Assembly (NCBI GenBank): GCA_020636645.1 | Contig: JACJXO010000003.1 | Location: 372,001 to 436,000 of the forward strand | Reading direction: 5' to 3' | Origin: Chitinophagales bacterium | GTDB taxonomy: Bacteria; Bacteroidota; Bacteroidia; Chitinophagales; BACL12 | DNA length: 64,000 nucleotides | In this document: positions 1 through 7,899 of the stretch, piece by piece | Layout: each line of letters starts with the position of its first letter | Position numbering within the stretch: position 1 is the first letter of the stretch | Notes under the pieces: model-generated | The model's input: the letters and a program-made list of their open reading frames with translations, nothing else | Told to the model about the DNA's origin: nothing | Database searches by the model: none | Program-made: the position numbers and the translations under genes

Positions 1-1082
1 GCACTGTTGCTGGTGCTGTCGTGAAATACATAGTACTGCATATCAAAATCATCCTCTATTTGAAAACGCTTTCTGACCTTGTCGGTGATCTCTTTAAGAC
101 GGGATGCGCTGACCGGATGTTTATCCATCTCAATGCGGAACAGTTTCCGGTTTATGATAGACCTCGAAAGGAAAGAAAGCACTTTGTCTTCTGCGTTCAT
201 CCAGTATTTCAATGCTACATAGATATCAGTGTCATCCAGCATAGCAAAATGCCGGAACGCCTCGCTTCCGGGTGTAAAATCCTTTTTCTCCACCTCGTGT
301 TTCAGAAAGTAATGCAAGGCTGGTGTAGCTTCAATTTCCACCCCGTTCTTGACCAGATAATTAGCCCGCCGAAGTACCTTGATCAGCATTTGTTCAGCAC
401 ATACCACGGTCTTGTGCAGGTAAACCTGCCAGTACATGACCCGCCTGCTCACAATGAATTTCTCTACAGAATAGATCCCCTTTTCTTCTATGACCAGCTC
501 ATCGTTGACCACATCCATCATTTCAATAAGCCTGTCATATCCTATTACCCCTTCATGTACGCCCGTGAAGTAGCTGTCTCGAATGAGATAATCCAGCCGG
601 TCAACGTCCAGCTGACTGCTTACCAGATGGTGCAGGAACTGCTTATGATACTGGCCCTGAAAAATACGGATGGCCAGATCCAGCCGGCCACTGAAAATTC
701 CGTTCAGCTCTTCCATGATGCGAAGGCTGATATCTTCATGAGTTACCTGAGAAACCAGGGTGGTTTCCAGCGCATGAGAGAACGGGCCGTGTCCTGAATC
801 ATGCAGCAGAATGGCGATGGTAGCCGCCTCAGCTTCTTCTTCCGTAATATCATGTCCTCTGCTGCGCAGAACGCTGATGGCTTTACCCATCAGATGCACA
901 GCGCCCAGTGCATGGTGAAACCTGGTATGGTTGGCACCCGGATAGACGAGGTTGCTCAACCCCAATTGCTGGATACGCCTGAGTCTTTGCACCAGCGGAT
1001 GCTCAATGAGGTCGAAAATAATTTCAAATGGAACCGTAATAAACCCGTAAACAGGGTCGTTCAAAATCTTTCGCTTATTCAA
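1..1082 (-). CDS. HD-domain phosphohydrolase (dGTPase/SAMHD1-like), 3' end cut by window edge
   Basis: The minus strand reads open from 1082 to the window edge, giving about 360 residues. The first residues, LNKRKILNDPVYGFI, match the usual beginning of this Bacteroidota family. No in-frame ATG lies upstream near that point, so I chose the TTG at 1082. The HD metal-binding pattern is present: TRFHHALG with His57, then HDSGHGPFSHALE with His94-Asp95, and later a DVDRLDYL segment. Enzymes of this family (YdhJ, SAMHD1-like) cleave triphosphate from nucleotides or act on other phosphoesters. The substrate here cannot be told from sequence. It is transcribed divergently from porX, with a TACTTTTG element 38 bases upstream of the TTG. 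The family is confident; the non-ATG start is likely but not proven. Confidence 0.85.
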   Translation of the reverse strand, partial: MNKRKILNDPVYGFITVPFEIIFDLIEHPLVQRLRRIQQLGLSNLVYPGANHTRFHHALGAVHLMGKAISVLRSRGHDITEEEAEAATIAILLHDSGHGPFSHALETTLVSQVTHEDISLRIMEELNGIFSGRLDLAIRIFQGQYHKQFLHHLVSSQLDVDRLDYLIRDSYFTGVHEGVIGYDRLIEMMDVVNDELVIEEKGIYSVEKFIVSRRVMYWQVYLHKTVVCAEQMLIKVLRRANYLVKNGVEIEATPALHYFLKHEVEKKDFTPGSEAFRHFAMLDDTDIYVALKYWMNAEDKVLSFLSRSIINRKLFRIEMDKHPVSASRLKEITDKVRKRFQIEDDFDMQYYVFHDSTSNS

Positions 1083-1100
1083 ACCTGGCTGTTTAACCTG

Positions 1101-1108
1101 TAACTTTG
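1101..1108 (+). promoter_or_regulatory. -7 promoter element for porX
   Basis: TAACTTTG matches the TAnnTTTG consensus 28 bases before the porX ATG. It lies inside the leader of the divergent HD gene, so the two promoters overlap. Confidence 0.6.
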
Positions 1109-1119
1109 CCGAAGCTTCA

Positions 1120-1127
1120 CAAAAGTA
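1120..1127 (-). promoter_or_regulatory. -7 promoter element for the HD phosphohydrolase
   Basis: The minus strand reads TACTTTTG, a full match to the Bacteroidota -7 consensus TAnnTTTG, 37 bases before the TTG start. It sits back to back with the porX -7 element. Confidence 0.5.
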
Positions 1128-1136
1128 ACTGATAAC

Positions 1137-2687
1137 ATGAGTAATATACGTATCCTTTGGGCTGATGATGAGATAGAAATGCTGAAACCACAGATCCTGT
1201 TCCTGGAAGAAAAGGGATACGAAGTAGTGGCAGTAAGCAACGGACAGGATGCAATAGACCAGTGCACAGACCCTCAGGTGGATCTGATCTTCCTGGATGA
1301 AATGATGCCCGGGCTTTCCGGACTGGAAACGCTGGAGAAGGTCAAGGAAAAGCGACCGAACATACCGGTGGTGATGATTACCAAGAATGAAACAGAAAAC
1401 CTGATGGAAGAAGCCATCGGTTCACAGATCAGTGACTACCTCATCAAGCCGGTCAAATCTCAGCAGATCCTGCTTACAGTCAAAAAACTTACAGAGAACA
1501 AAAGACTGGTCAATGAGCGAACGGACATGAGCTACCAGAAGGAATTTCAGAACATCTTCTTCAGCCTTCAGGACAGCCTGAGTCATGACAAATGGATGGA
1601 GCTCTATCAGAAACTGATATACTGGGAATTACAACTGGACAAAGCCGGTGGTTCAGGTATGAAAGAGGTATTTCAGTCGCAGAAGAACGAAGCCAATGTG
1701 GAGTTCTGCAAGTTTGTTGACAAACAATATCTCAACTGGGTGGGTAAAACAGAAAAAGACAGCCCAACCATGTCTCACAATTTGCTGGAGCGACATGTAT
1801 TCCCGCTCCTGGAACCGGGTGTACCGGTTTTTTTCATTCTAATTGACAACCTCCGTTTTGATCAGTACCGGATCATTGAGCCGTTGATCAGTGAGCGCTT
1901 CAGAAAGAGATCTGAAAACACTTATTACAGCATTCTTCCTACGGCCACGCAGTATGCCCGCAATGCCATCTTTGCGGGACTGCTGCCAGCAGAGATCCAG
2001 AAACGGATGCCTGCACTGTGGCTGAATGATGAAGAAGAAGGAGGCAAGAATCAGCACGAAGAAGAATTCCTGAAAGACAACATTGTAAGACATCGCCTGG
2101 ATATCAAATACACTTACAACAAGATACTTAATCACCAGGAGGGAAAGACTTTACAAGACAACATCCTCAACCTGATGAATAATGATCTCAATGTGATCGT
2201 TTACAACTTTGTGGACATGCTGTCGCATGCACGCACAGAGATGGAGGTGTTGAAAGAGCTGGCCAGTGACGAGACCGCTTACAGGTCCATCACACGATCA
2301 TGGTTTGACCATTCGCCCTTGCATGATGCCTTGAAAAAACTGAGTGGCAAGAAAGTGCGCATCGTGGTGACCACAGACCATGGCACCATCAGGGTAAACA
2401 GCCCGTCTAAGGTAGTTGCTGACAGGAACACTACTACCAACCTGCGTTACAAGAGCGGCCGAAACCTTCAATACAACAAAAAGGATGTGCTGGAGATACG
2501 CAAACCCGAAGAAGCAGGACTACCCAAGGCCCATGTTAGCTCCTCTTACATCTTTGCAAAAGAAGATAGCTTTTTTGCCTACCCGAACAATTACAATTAC
2601 TACGTCAATTATTTCCGAAACACCTTCCAGCACGGCGGTATCAGTATGGAAGAAATGATCATTCCGTTTGCTGTCTTTGAGGGCTGA
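1137..2687 (+). CDS. porX: PorX: response regulator fused to a PglZ/alkaline-phosphatase-fold domain
   Basis: This 516-residue protein starts with a receiver domain (about residues 1-120) with the acidic pocket WADDE at 9-12, phosphoacceptor Asp54 in LIFLDEMMPG and the conserved Lys in YLIKPVKS. The second half (about 230-510) is the PglZ domain of the alkaline phosphatase superfamily, with FFILIDNLRFDQ, the TATQYARNAIF segment, the metal-binding VTTDHGT and QHGGISMEEMIIP near the C-terminus. PorX, with the sensor PorY, controls type IX secretion genes in Porphyromonas and Flavobacterium, and its effector domain has been reported to act on cyclic oligonucleotides. No porY or sigP is visible nearby. 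Length and domain order are standard for the family. Two secretion-related loci lie elsewhere in the window, so a role in T9SS control here is reasonable but inferred. Confidence 0.93.
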   Translation: MSNIRILWADDEIEMLKPQILFLEEKGYEVVAVSNGQDAIDQCTDPQVDLIFLDEMMPGLSGLETLEKVKEKRPNIPVVMITKNETENLMEEAIGSQISDYLIKPVKSQQILLTVKKLTENKRLVNERTDMSYQKEFQNIFFSLQDSLSHDKWMELYQKLIYWELQLDKAGGSGMKEVFQSQKNEANVEFCKFVDKQYLNWVGKTEKDSPTMSHNLLERHVFPLLEPGVPVFFILIDNLRFDQYRIIEPLISERFRKRSENTYYSILPTATQYARNAIFAGLLPAEIQKRMPALWLNDEEEGGKNQHEEEFLKDNIVRHRLDIKYTYNKILNHQEGKTLQDNILNLMNNDLNVIVYNFVDMLSHARTEMEVLKELASDETAYRSITRSWFDHSPLHDALKKLSGKKVRIVVTTDHGTIRVNSPSKVVADRNTTTNLRYKSGRNLQYNKKDVLEIRKPEEAGLPKAHVSSSYIFAKEDSFFAYPNNYNYYVNYFRNTFQHGGISMEEMIIPFAVFEG

Positions 2688-2714
2688 ATGGTTGCAGGCA
2701 AGAGCATGGTTGGA

Positions 2715-2722
2715 TAGCTTTG
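2715..2722 (+). promoter_or_regulatory. -7 promoter element for tsaE, leaderless spacing
   Basis: TAGCTTTG is followed by four bases (CAAT) and then the tsaE ATG. A TTG at 2692-2694, 20 bases upstream of the octamer, is a suitable -33 element. Confidence 0.6.
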
Positions 2723-2726
2723 CAAT

Positions 2727-3140
2727 ATGCAATTGGTTGCCCATACAGAAGCTGACCTGGATCATGTGGTAACACAGCTCCTGGATCTTTACCCGGGCCA
2801 ACGACTATGGATGCTCAAAGGTCAGCTTGGAGCCGGGAAAACCGCCCTCGTCAGAGCCTTTTGCAGACATTACGGTGTTACAGACGAGGTTTCCAGTCCA
2901 TCATTTGGCATAGTAAACAGTTATGCAGGAGATCATCATGTTTTTCACTTTGATCTGTACCGTCTGGAAGACCCTTCAGAACTTCGGGAGATCGGGCTGG
3001 AAGACTATATTGACAGCGGAAACCCGGTATTTATTGAGTGGCCGGAGATCATAGAAGCTGCCCTTGAGGAAGAAGGGTTTCTTCCGGTTCGAGTGATCGT
3101 TATGGATAATCAGGACAGAATCTTTAATTTAGGAAAATGA
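2727..3140 (+). CDS. tsaE: TsaE, tRNA threonylcarbamoyladenosine biosynthesis ATPase
   Basis: A 137-residue P-loop protein of normal TsaE length. The Walker A motif GQLGAGKT lies at residues 32-39, followed by the family signatures SSPSFGIVN, HFDLYRLED and FIEWPE. TsaE binds the TsaB-TsaD heterodimer and hydrolyses ATP during synthesis of t6A37 on tRNAs reading ANN codons, in the cytoplasm. Its last four bases overlap the start of ald (ATGA arrangement), so the two are co-transcribed. The pairing tsaE-ald follows porX closely, but tsaE has its own promoter element placed four bases before its ATG. Confidence 0.96.
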   Translation: MQLVAHTEADLDHVVTQLLDLYPGQRLWMLKGQLGAGKTALVRAFCRHYGVTDEVSSPSFGIVNSYAGDHHVFHFDLYRLEDPSELREIGLEDYIDSGNPVFIEWPEIIEAALEEEGFLPVRVIVMDNQDRIFNLGK

Positions 3141-4366
3141 TTGATAAGCCGGCAAAATCCATTGCCTCAGAACTGGCCTCTCAGGCAGGGTTCATGGTCA
3201 TGGAAAAAATGATGGAGATAGAAGAAAAACAGAGCCGCTTATTCATTGGCATCCCAAAGGAGACCAGTTTTTACGAGAATCGTGTTCCGCTGACCCCGGA
3301 GTCTGTGGAAACCCTTACATCCAATGGACACCGTCTGATCATTGAAAGCCGGGCAGGAGAAGCTTCCCGTTTTTCTGATAAGGACTACTCAGAGGCCGGT
3401 GCCAGAATTGTCTATGACAAAAAAGAGGTGTATGAGGCCGATATTTTACTGAAAGTTGCCCCTCCCTCGGCCGAAGACCTGGAACTGATGCACGAAGGTC
3501 AAACCATCATCTCTCCGCTGCACCTGCCCACACTTAAGAAAGAGATCATTACCAGCCTGATGAGCAAACGCATCACGGCACTTGCATTTGAATACATTGT
3601 GGACGAAAGCGGCACCTTCTCTTTTGTCAGGTGTATGAGCGAAATTGCCGGAAGCTCTGCCATTCTGATTGCCAGTGAGCTGTTGGCAACCCATAAACCC
3701 GGACGAGGGATCCTGCTGGGCGGGCTGTCAGGAATCTCTCCTACTGAGATACTCATTCTGGGCGCCGGAGTGGTTGGCGAATTTGCTGCCAGAGCTGCCC
3801 TGGGCCTTGGAGCTACAGTCAAGGTATATGATAACAATGTATATAAATTATCAAGATTACAAAATAATATCGGCACCCGTGTCTACACCTCGGTGATCAA
3901 CAAAAAGACGCTATTGAAGGATATTCGCACTGCAGATGTACTGGTAGGTGCTATTCACAGTGAGCTGGGCCGCACACCCATCATTGTTAGTGAAGCTATG
4001 GTCATGGAGATGAAAGCCGGCGCCGTCATTCTTGATGTAAGTATTGACCAGGGAGGCTGTATCGAGACCAGTGAAGTGACCACACATGCACACCCCACCT
4101 ATATCAAACACGATGTGATCCATTATTGTGTACCTAATATTCCCAGCCGTGTTCCCCGCACAGCTTCTTATGCCATCAGCAACATCATCACCAGCACCCT
4201 GATCAAATTTGCTGATCACGGTGGCATGGAAAGCATGCTGTTGTATAATGCAGGCATCAGACATGGCGTTTACATGTATAAAGGTCATCTGACCAATATT
4301 TACCTCGGGCAGCGTTTTGAACTAAAGTCTAACGACATCAACCTGTTCCTGGCCAGCAGCAGATAA
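3137..4366 (+). CDS. ald: Alanine dehydrogenase
   Basis: 409 residues. After a roughly 35-residue N-terminal extension the canonical fold begins at FIGIPKETSFYENRVPLTPE. The NAD-binding Rossmann motif is LGAGVVGEFAARAALGLGA, and the C-terminal part carries VLVGAIHSELGRTP, LDVSIDQGG and CVPNIPSRVPRTAS, all standard for alanine dehydrogenase/transhydrogenase alpha-type proteins. The enzyme interconverts L-alanine and pyruvate with NAD and releases or fixes ammonia. The N-terminal extension (MEKMMEIEEKQ region) is longer than in Bacillus Ald but, from memory, common in Bacteroidota. It overlaps tsaE by four bases and is followed after three bases by the CapA-like gene, so the three may form one unit. 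Confidence 0.9.
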   Translation: MIDKPAKSIASELASQAGFMVMEKMMEIEEKQSRLFIGIPKETSFYENRVPLTPESVETLTSNGHRLIIESRAGEASRFSDKDYSEAGARIVYDKKEVYEADILLKVAPPSAEDLELMHEGQTIISPLHLPTLKKEIITSLMSKRITALAFEYIVDESGTFSFVRCMSEIAGSSAILIASELLATHKPGRGILLGGLSGISPTEILILGAGVVGEFAARAALGLGATVKVYDNNVYKLSRLQNNIGTRVYTSVINKKTLLKDIRTADVLVGAIHSELGRTPIIVSEAMVMEMKAGAVILDVSIDQGGCIETSEVTTHAHPTYIKHDVIHYCVPNIPSRVPRTASYAISNIITSTLIKFADHGGMESMLLYNAGIRHGVYMYKGHLTNIYLGQRFELKSNDINLFLASSR

Positions 4367-4369
4367 GCA

Positions 4370-5530
4370 ATGAAATTCCTGGCAGCTCCTTTGGTCCTGT
4401 CGCTTGTACTGAGCGGCCTGTTACAGTCGGCGAAACGCCTGCCTGTTGAAGAATTGATGCCTGCTGCGGAAGATACAGTTGCTGCTGATACACTGACCCA
4501 CAGTTACACCAGCATTTCAGCCATAGGAGATCTTATGTGTCACAGCACACAATATAAATATGTTGCAACCGGCGATGGTCATTACGATTTCACCCCCTGT
4601 TTCTCGGCCATTGCTCCGGTTCTGAAAATGGCTGATCTCTGTGTAGGAAATCTGGAGACCACCCTTGCAGGAAGGTCGAGGCCGTACTCGGGGTATCCGC
4701 AGTTCAATACACCTGATGATTATGTGGTCTATCTGAAAGAAGCGGGCATCGACTTCCTGGTTACTGCCAATAATCACAGCAATGATACCGGCGAAAAAGG
4801 CATCCGCCGCACCCTGCAGGTGATCGATTCGGTAGGTTTTTATCATACAGGAACCTTTGGATCGGAGGAAGAAAGAAATGCACCGCAACTTCTGGAACTT
4901 AATGGCATCAAGGTCTGCATACTTGCCTATACCTATGGCACGAACGGATTTGAACTGCCTGCAGGAAAACCATGGCTGGTAAATCAGATAGATTCGGCTT
5001 TGATACGGCAGGATGTGCGGCAAGCCAGGGCACAGGGTGCAGAGGTGATCATTACTTTCATGCACTGGGGTACGGAATACAGCAGAAAACCCGACAGTTA
5101 TCAGGAGAAGGTGGCTACCTGGTGTGTGGATGCCGGTGCTGATATTATTCTGGGCAGTCATCCGCATGTGCTACAGCCAGCCGGCAGATATATTACACGG
5201 AATGCTGCAGTTGATACCGGATTCATTGCATGGTCTATGGGTAATTTCATATCCAACCAGCGAGACCGTTATACCTATGAAGGAATTGTATGGCACATAG
5301 GCATTGAAAAAGAACTGGCTACAGGAAAGATTCGCATAGCAGATCTGTCTTATACACCTACCTGGGTTTACCGCGGCACCCTTCCTGACCATCAGGTACA
5401 TATCGTGTATTCTGCCCGTGACACCTTGCCTGAATGGATGCCGGCAGGCATGTGGAAAGAATTGGATAACAGCGCTTTACATACAGCAGCATTGATGGAA
5501 AACCTGAACGGCATTATTTTTGAACCCTGA
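4370..5530 (+). CDS. CapA-family metallophosphatase-like protein (exported)
   Basis: 386 residues with an N-terminal hydrophobic export segment (FLAAPLVLSLVLSGLL). The mature part has the PgsA/CapA-family pattern: SAIGDLMCH, VGNLETTL, TANNHSND, HWGTEYSRKPD and GSHPHVLQP, in the calcineurin-like order of metal ligands. CapA proteins are linked to poly-gamma-glutamate synthesis in Bacillus, but isolated homologues in Bacteroidota have no demonstrated substrate. No capB or capC homologue is next to it, so a capsule role is not supported here. It lies three bases after ald and five bases before the DUF4294 gene. Confidence 0.85.
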   Translation: MKFLAAPLVLSLVLSGLLQSAKRLPVEELMPAAEDTVAADTLTHSYTSISAIGDLMCHSTQYKYVATGDGHYDFTPCFSAIAPVLKMADLCVGNLETTLAGRSRPYSGYPQFNTPDDYVVYLKEAGIDFLVTANNHSNDTGEKGIRRTLQVIDSVGFYHTGTFGSEEERNAPQLLELNGIKVCILAYTYGTNGFELPAGKPWLVNQIDSALIRQDVRQARAQGAEVIITFMHWGTEYSRKPDSYQEKVATWCVDAGADIILGSHPHVLQPAGRYITRNAAVDTGFIAWSMGNFISNQRDRYTYEGIVWHIGIEKELATGKIRIADLSYTPTWVYRGTLPDHQVHIVYSARDTLPEWMPAGMWKELDNSALHTAALMENLNGIIFEP

Positions 5531-5535
5531 CCCTT

Positions 5536-6123
5536 ATGAAACTCCGGAACATACTACTTGTCTTGTTTGCCCTGCTTGCTTTTGCACCCGTAAAAGCGCA
5601 GATAGGTATTTTCAAGAAAGACAAGCAGGAAGCACCGGAAGATACCCTGTATCACCTTTTTCTGGACTCCGTGATCATAGAAGCTCGCAATCTCCGCAAC
5701 TACAATTACAGCAGGTATGAGTATGTGGTCAGAAAGGTATATCCGCTGGCAGATACTGCGGTAGCTCTGTTCCATGAGGTGCATGAGGTTACTGCCGACA
5801 TGAAGAAGAGGGAAGACAAAAAGTACCGGAAGCAACTAGAGAAAGATCTCAAAGAAAACTTTGAAGACCGGCTAAAGAATATGAGTCGCACAGAAGGGCT
5901 GGTGCTGATCAAGCTTATTGAACGAAAGACCGGAATGAGCATGTATGACCTGCTTCGTGATGTTAAAAACACACGCACCGCCTGGTGGTGGCAAAACTTA
6001 GGAAAGCTTTACGGGTACGATCTTCGTGAAGGGTATTCGCCGGATCAGAACCCGATGCTGGAAACCATCATCAGTGAATACGAGCAGAAGCACAATATTC
6101 CGCCCCCAACCCCTTTCAAATAA
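5536..6123 (+). CDS. DUF4294 family exported protein
   Basis: 195 residues with a clear signal peptide (MKLRNILLVLFALLAFAPVKA, cleavage near residue 21). The body is helical and charged (KKREDKKYRKQLEKDL) and ends with the conserved stretch RTAWWWQNLGKLYGYDLREGY, which I recognise as DUF4294, a family restricted to Bacteroidota. No function is known. It follows the CapA-like gene by five bases and is probably co-transcribed. It converges on the secG operon. Confidence 0.8.
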   Translation: MKLRNILLVLFALLAFAPVKAQIGIFKKDKQEAPEDTLYHLFLDSVIIEARNLRNYNYSRYEYVVRKVYPLADTAVALFHEVHEVTADMKKREDKKYRKQLEKDLKENFEDRLKNMSRTEGLVLIKLIERKTGMSMYDLLRDVKNTRTAWWWQNLGKLYGYDLREGYSPDQNPMLETIISEYEQKHNIPPPTPFK

Positions 6124-6149
6124 AAAAAAAGCACCCCTCAGCGGGATGC
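6122..6149 (-). terminator. Intrinsic terminator of the miaB-secG operon
   Basis: On the minus strand GCATCCC (6149-6143) pairs with GGGGTGC (6137-6131), with one U-G wobble and a five-base loop, followed by nine T. On the plus strand the same stem has a C-A mismatch and only four T, so it works mainly for the minus operon. Confidence 0.75.
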
Positions 6150-6174
6150 CTTTTCATGATTGTTGATCTATTTC

Positions 6175-6546
6175 TTATTCAGGTAATTCATCGTCTGAAC
6201 CGGCCTGATCACCTGTATTGGTATCATCCAGCGTGGCGCCGTCTCCACCCGGTGCAGGCGTGAAGTTTTGCTCTGGCTGAACGGCCTGCCCTTCAAAGGG
6301 TGTAGCCTGCGCTCCGGTTGTACCCGGCTTGAACGCAGCAGAGCCCAGGCAAAGCACAAGCAGTGCTATACCCAGATACCAGGTGATCTTTTCAATATCA
6401 TCGCTGGTTCGCTTATAGCCGAACAGTTGGTTGGCCGTTCCGCCAAAAGTGCCGCTCAAACCTCCGCCTTTCGGGTTTTGGATCAGAACTGCCAGAGCCA
6501 GAATGACGCAAATGACCAGGGCTATTATCAGTATTACAGTGAACAT
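6175..6546 (-). CDS. secG: SecG, protein translocase subunit
   Basis: 123 residues. An N-terminal membrane helix (residues 2-22) leads into LIQNPKGGGLSGTFGG, the SecG signature loop, then a second helix (WYLGIALLVLCLGSAAF). The acidic, Pro/Gly-rich C-terminal tail (about 80-123) is longer than in E. coli SecG but usual for Bacteroidota. SecG is the small accessory subunit of the SecYEG channel in the inner membrane. It is the last gene of the minus-strand operon that starts with miaB, and a terminator follows its stop. Confidence 0.95.
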   Translation of the reverse strand: MFTVILIIALVICVILALAVLIQNPKGGGLSGTFGGTANQLFGYKRTSDDIEKITWYLGIALLVLCLGSAAFKPGTTGAQATPFEGQAVQPEQNFTPAPGGDGATLDDTNTGDQAGSDDELPE

Positions 6547-6547
6547 A

Positions 6548-7408
6548 TCAGTGTTCGTTCTTTAAGTCTTCAATAAGGCCTGCAAAGTAAGCCATTTTTT
6601 CCGGGTATTTCAAACCCAGTTTTTCATAGATAAAAATGGCTCTTTCTGTTTTTCCCTGGCTAACCATGATGGCGGCAAGGGTTTCTGAAAGCACCTCTTC
6701 GCTAAGCTCTGAGCTTCTGCGAGCCAGTTCTCTGGCCTGCCATTCATCAAAATCGTCATCTGAGTCAGGCATGGAGGCCTGTTTCTTCTCTTCCCTGACA
6801 GGCTTACCGGGTTTGAGTACAATAGGGCGCCGGGCTGCTGAACGGTTGACCAGGCCAATGCGCTCTTCCCCATCAACCAGGGTAAGCCAGTCTGTAAATC
6901 TGTGCAGTTGCGTGTCGGTATCACCATCAGTCAATTGAAAATCATCTAATGATGGCAGATCAGGAAGTGTAGCCGCCTGACCCGTAAGTTCGAGTTCTCT
7001 GATAGCCTGCTGCATTTCGATCTCATAGGGAACATATTCAAAAACGGGTTCTTCCTGAGGCAATGAAGCTGGTTCGTTCAAGACTATTTCTTCCTGTCTT
7101 TTCTCCGTCAATTCAGTCCTTTCTGTCACTGTGTCCACTTCAATGACCTCTTCCAGCCATTCCTGGAGAGGTGTGCGCTCAATAAGCCGGAACAGCTGCT
7201 CTCTGTCTGGAACAAGCATAGCTGCCCTTGCCAGAGTTTCCGGGTAATCAGGATCCTGTTCATGGTGCTGCTTTTTTGCCAGGAGCACCCATGGCAGAGC
7301 ATACCACGGATATTGTTCTGTCCATTCCTGTAAGACCGACATGTCTGTACGGGGTAATAAATGTATATCTTCTGCTAAATGCTGTAGCTGCATGGTCTCC
7401 ATGATCAC
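6548..7408 (-). CDS. Uncharacterised Bacteroidota protein between lptE and secG
   Basis: 286 residues with no signal peptide or membrane segment. The first 95 residues (HLAEDIHLLPRTDMSVLQEW, then ARAAMLVPDREQLFRLIERT) and the last 60 (GKTERAIFIYEKLGLKYPEK) look like tetratricopeptide-type helices. The middle is acidic and low in structure. The GTG at 7408 overlaps the lptE stop by four bases; an ATG six bases later is an alternative start. Its place in the miaB-secG operon between an LPS-assembly lipoprotein and a translocon subunit suggests envelope biogenesis, but that is inference. Confidence 0.7.
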   Translation of the reverse strand: MIMETMQLQHLAEDIHLLPRTDMSVLQEWTEQYPWYALPWVLLAKKQHHEQDPDYPETLARAAMLVPDREQLFRLIERTPLQEWLEEVIEVDTVTERTELTEKRQEEIVLNEPASLPQEEPVFEYVPYEIEMQQAIRELELTGQAATLPDLPSLDDFQLTDGDTDTQLHRFTDWLTLVDGEERIGLVNRSAARRPIVLKPGKPVREEKKQASMPDSDDDFDEWQARELARRSSELSEEVLSETLAAIMVSQGKTERAIFIYEKLGLKYPEKMAYFAGLIEDLKNEH

Positions 7409-7899
7409 CAGTCTGAGGCGGCCTTCAAATATATATCATCCACAAGCTGGATGGTAATGAGCCTGATCAGTTCACCTTCTACCTCAGCCAAAGACTTACT
7501 GCTTTCATAATCTTCAAAACGGGTAAATGTCTGATTCCAGCTTTCCTGTTCATTCTTATGATTCACAAAATCGACTTTGACGCCAATGGTCAACCTGTTC
7601 AGTGCGGTAGTTTCGTTTCCGGTTGGAGCCATAGGAGTGTTTTGGTAGGTTACAATGGCTCCGCTGAATTCCCAGTCGCCACCACGATCTTTGAGATATA
7701 ATCTGGTTTCTGCCGCCATCTTGTCTTTGAGAGCCTCTGTAAATGACTGGCTCAGCGAAGGTGCCACAAACGTACTCTGGTTGGCAAAGAAATTGACTGT
7801 AACACTTTCAATTTCATCAGGTATGCGGTTTCCATTGAAAGTGTAGCAACCCGAAAACAGGAGGATCATTATCAGCGACAGGTGGGTTACCGTTCTCAT
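7405..7899 (-). CDS. lptE: LptE family LPS-assembly lipoprotein
   Basis: 164 residues with a lipoprotein signal ending in the lipobox LFSGC (Cys18). The mature sequence has the Bacteroidota LptE pattern: VESVTVNFFANQSTFVAPSL-like start, SFTEALKDKM and GDWEFSGAIVTYQ. LptE plugs the LptD barrel and helps place lipopolysaccharide in the outer leaflet. The gene overlaps the upstream sigma-54 activator by four bases (7896-7899) and the downstream gene by four bases, so translation of the three is coupled. The family call is good; the partner lptD is not in the window. Confidence 0.85.
   Translation of the reverse strand: MRTVTHLSLIMILLFSGCYTFNGNRIPDEIESVTVNFFANQSTFVAPSLSQSFTEALKDKMAAETRLYLKDRGGDWEFSGAIVTYQNTPMAPTGNETTALNRLTIGVKVDFVNHKNEQESWNQTFTRFEDYESSKSLAEVEGELIRLITIQLVDDIYLKAASDW

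Noticed and set aside
21..1103. Two plus-strand open frames at the window start
   Set aside because: The minus strand encodes a clear HD phosphohydrolase across this stretch, so these are shadows.
2416..2801. Small frames around the porX 3' end
   Set aside because: They overlap porX and tsaE in other frames without motifs or their own promoter.
4517..5167. A 216-residue minus-strand frame over the CapA-like gene
   Set aside because: Antisense to a gene with clear family motifs; nothing recognisable in the frame.
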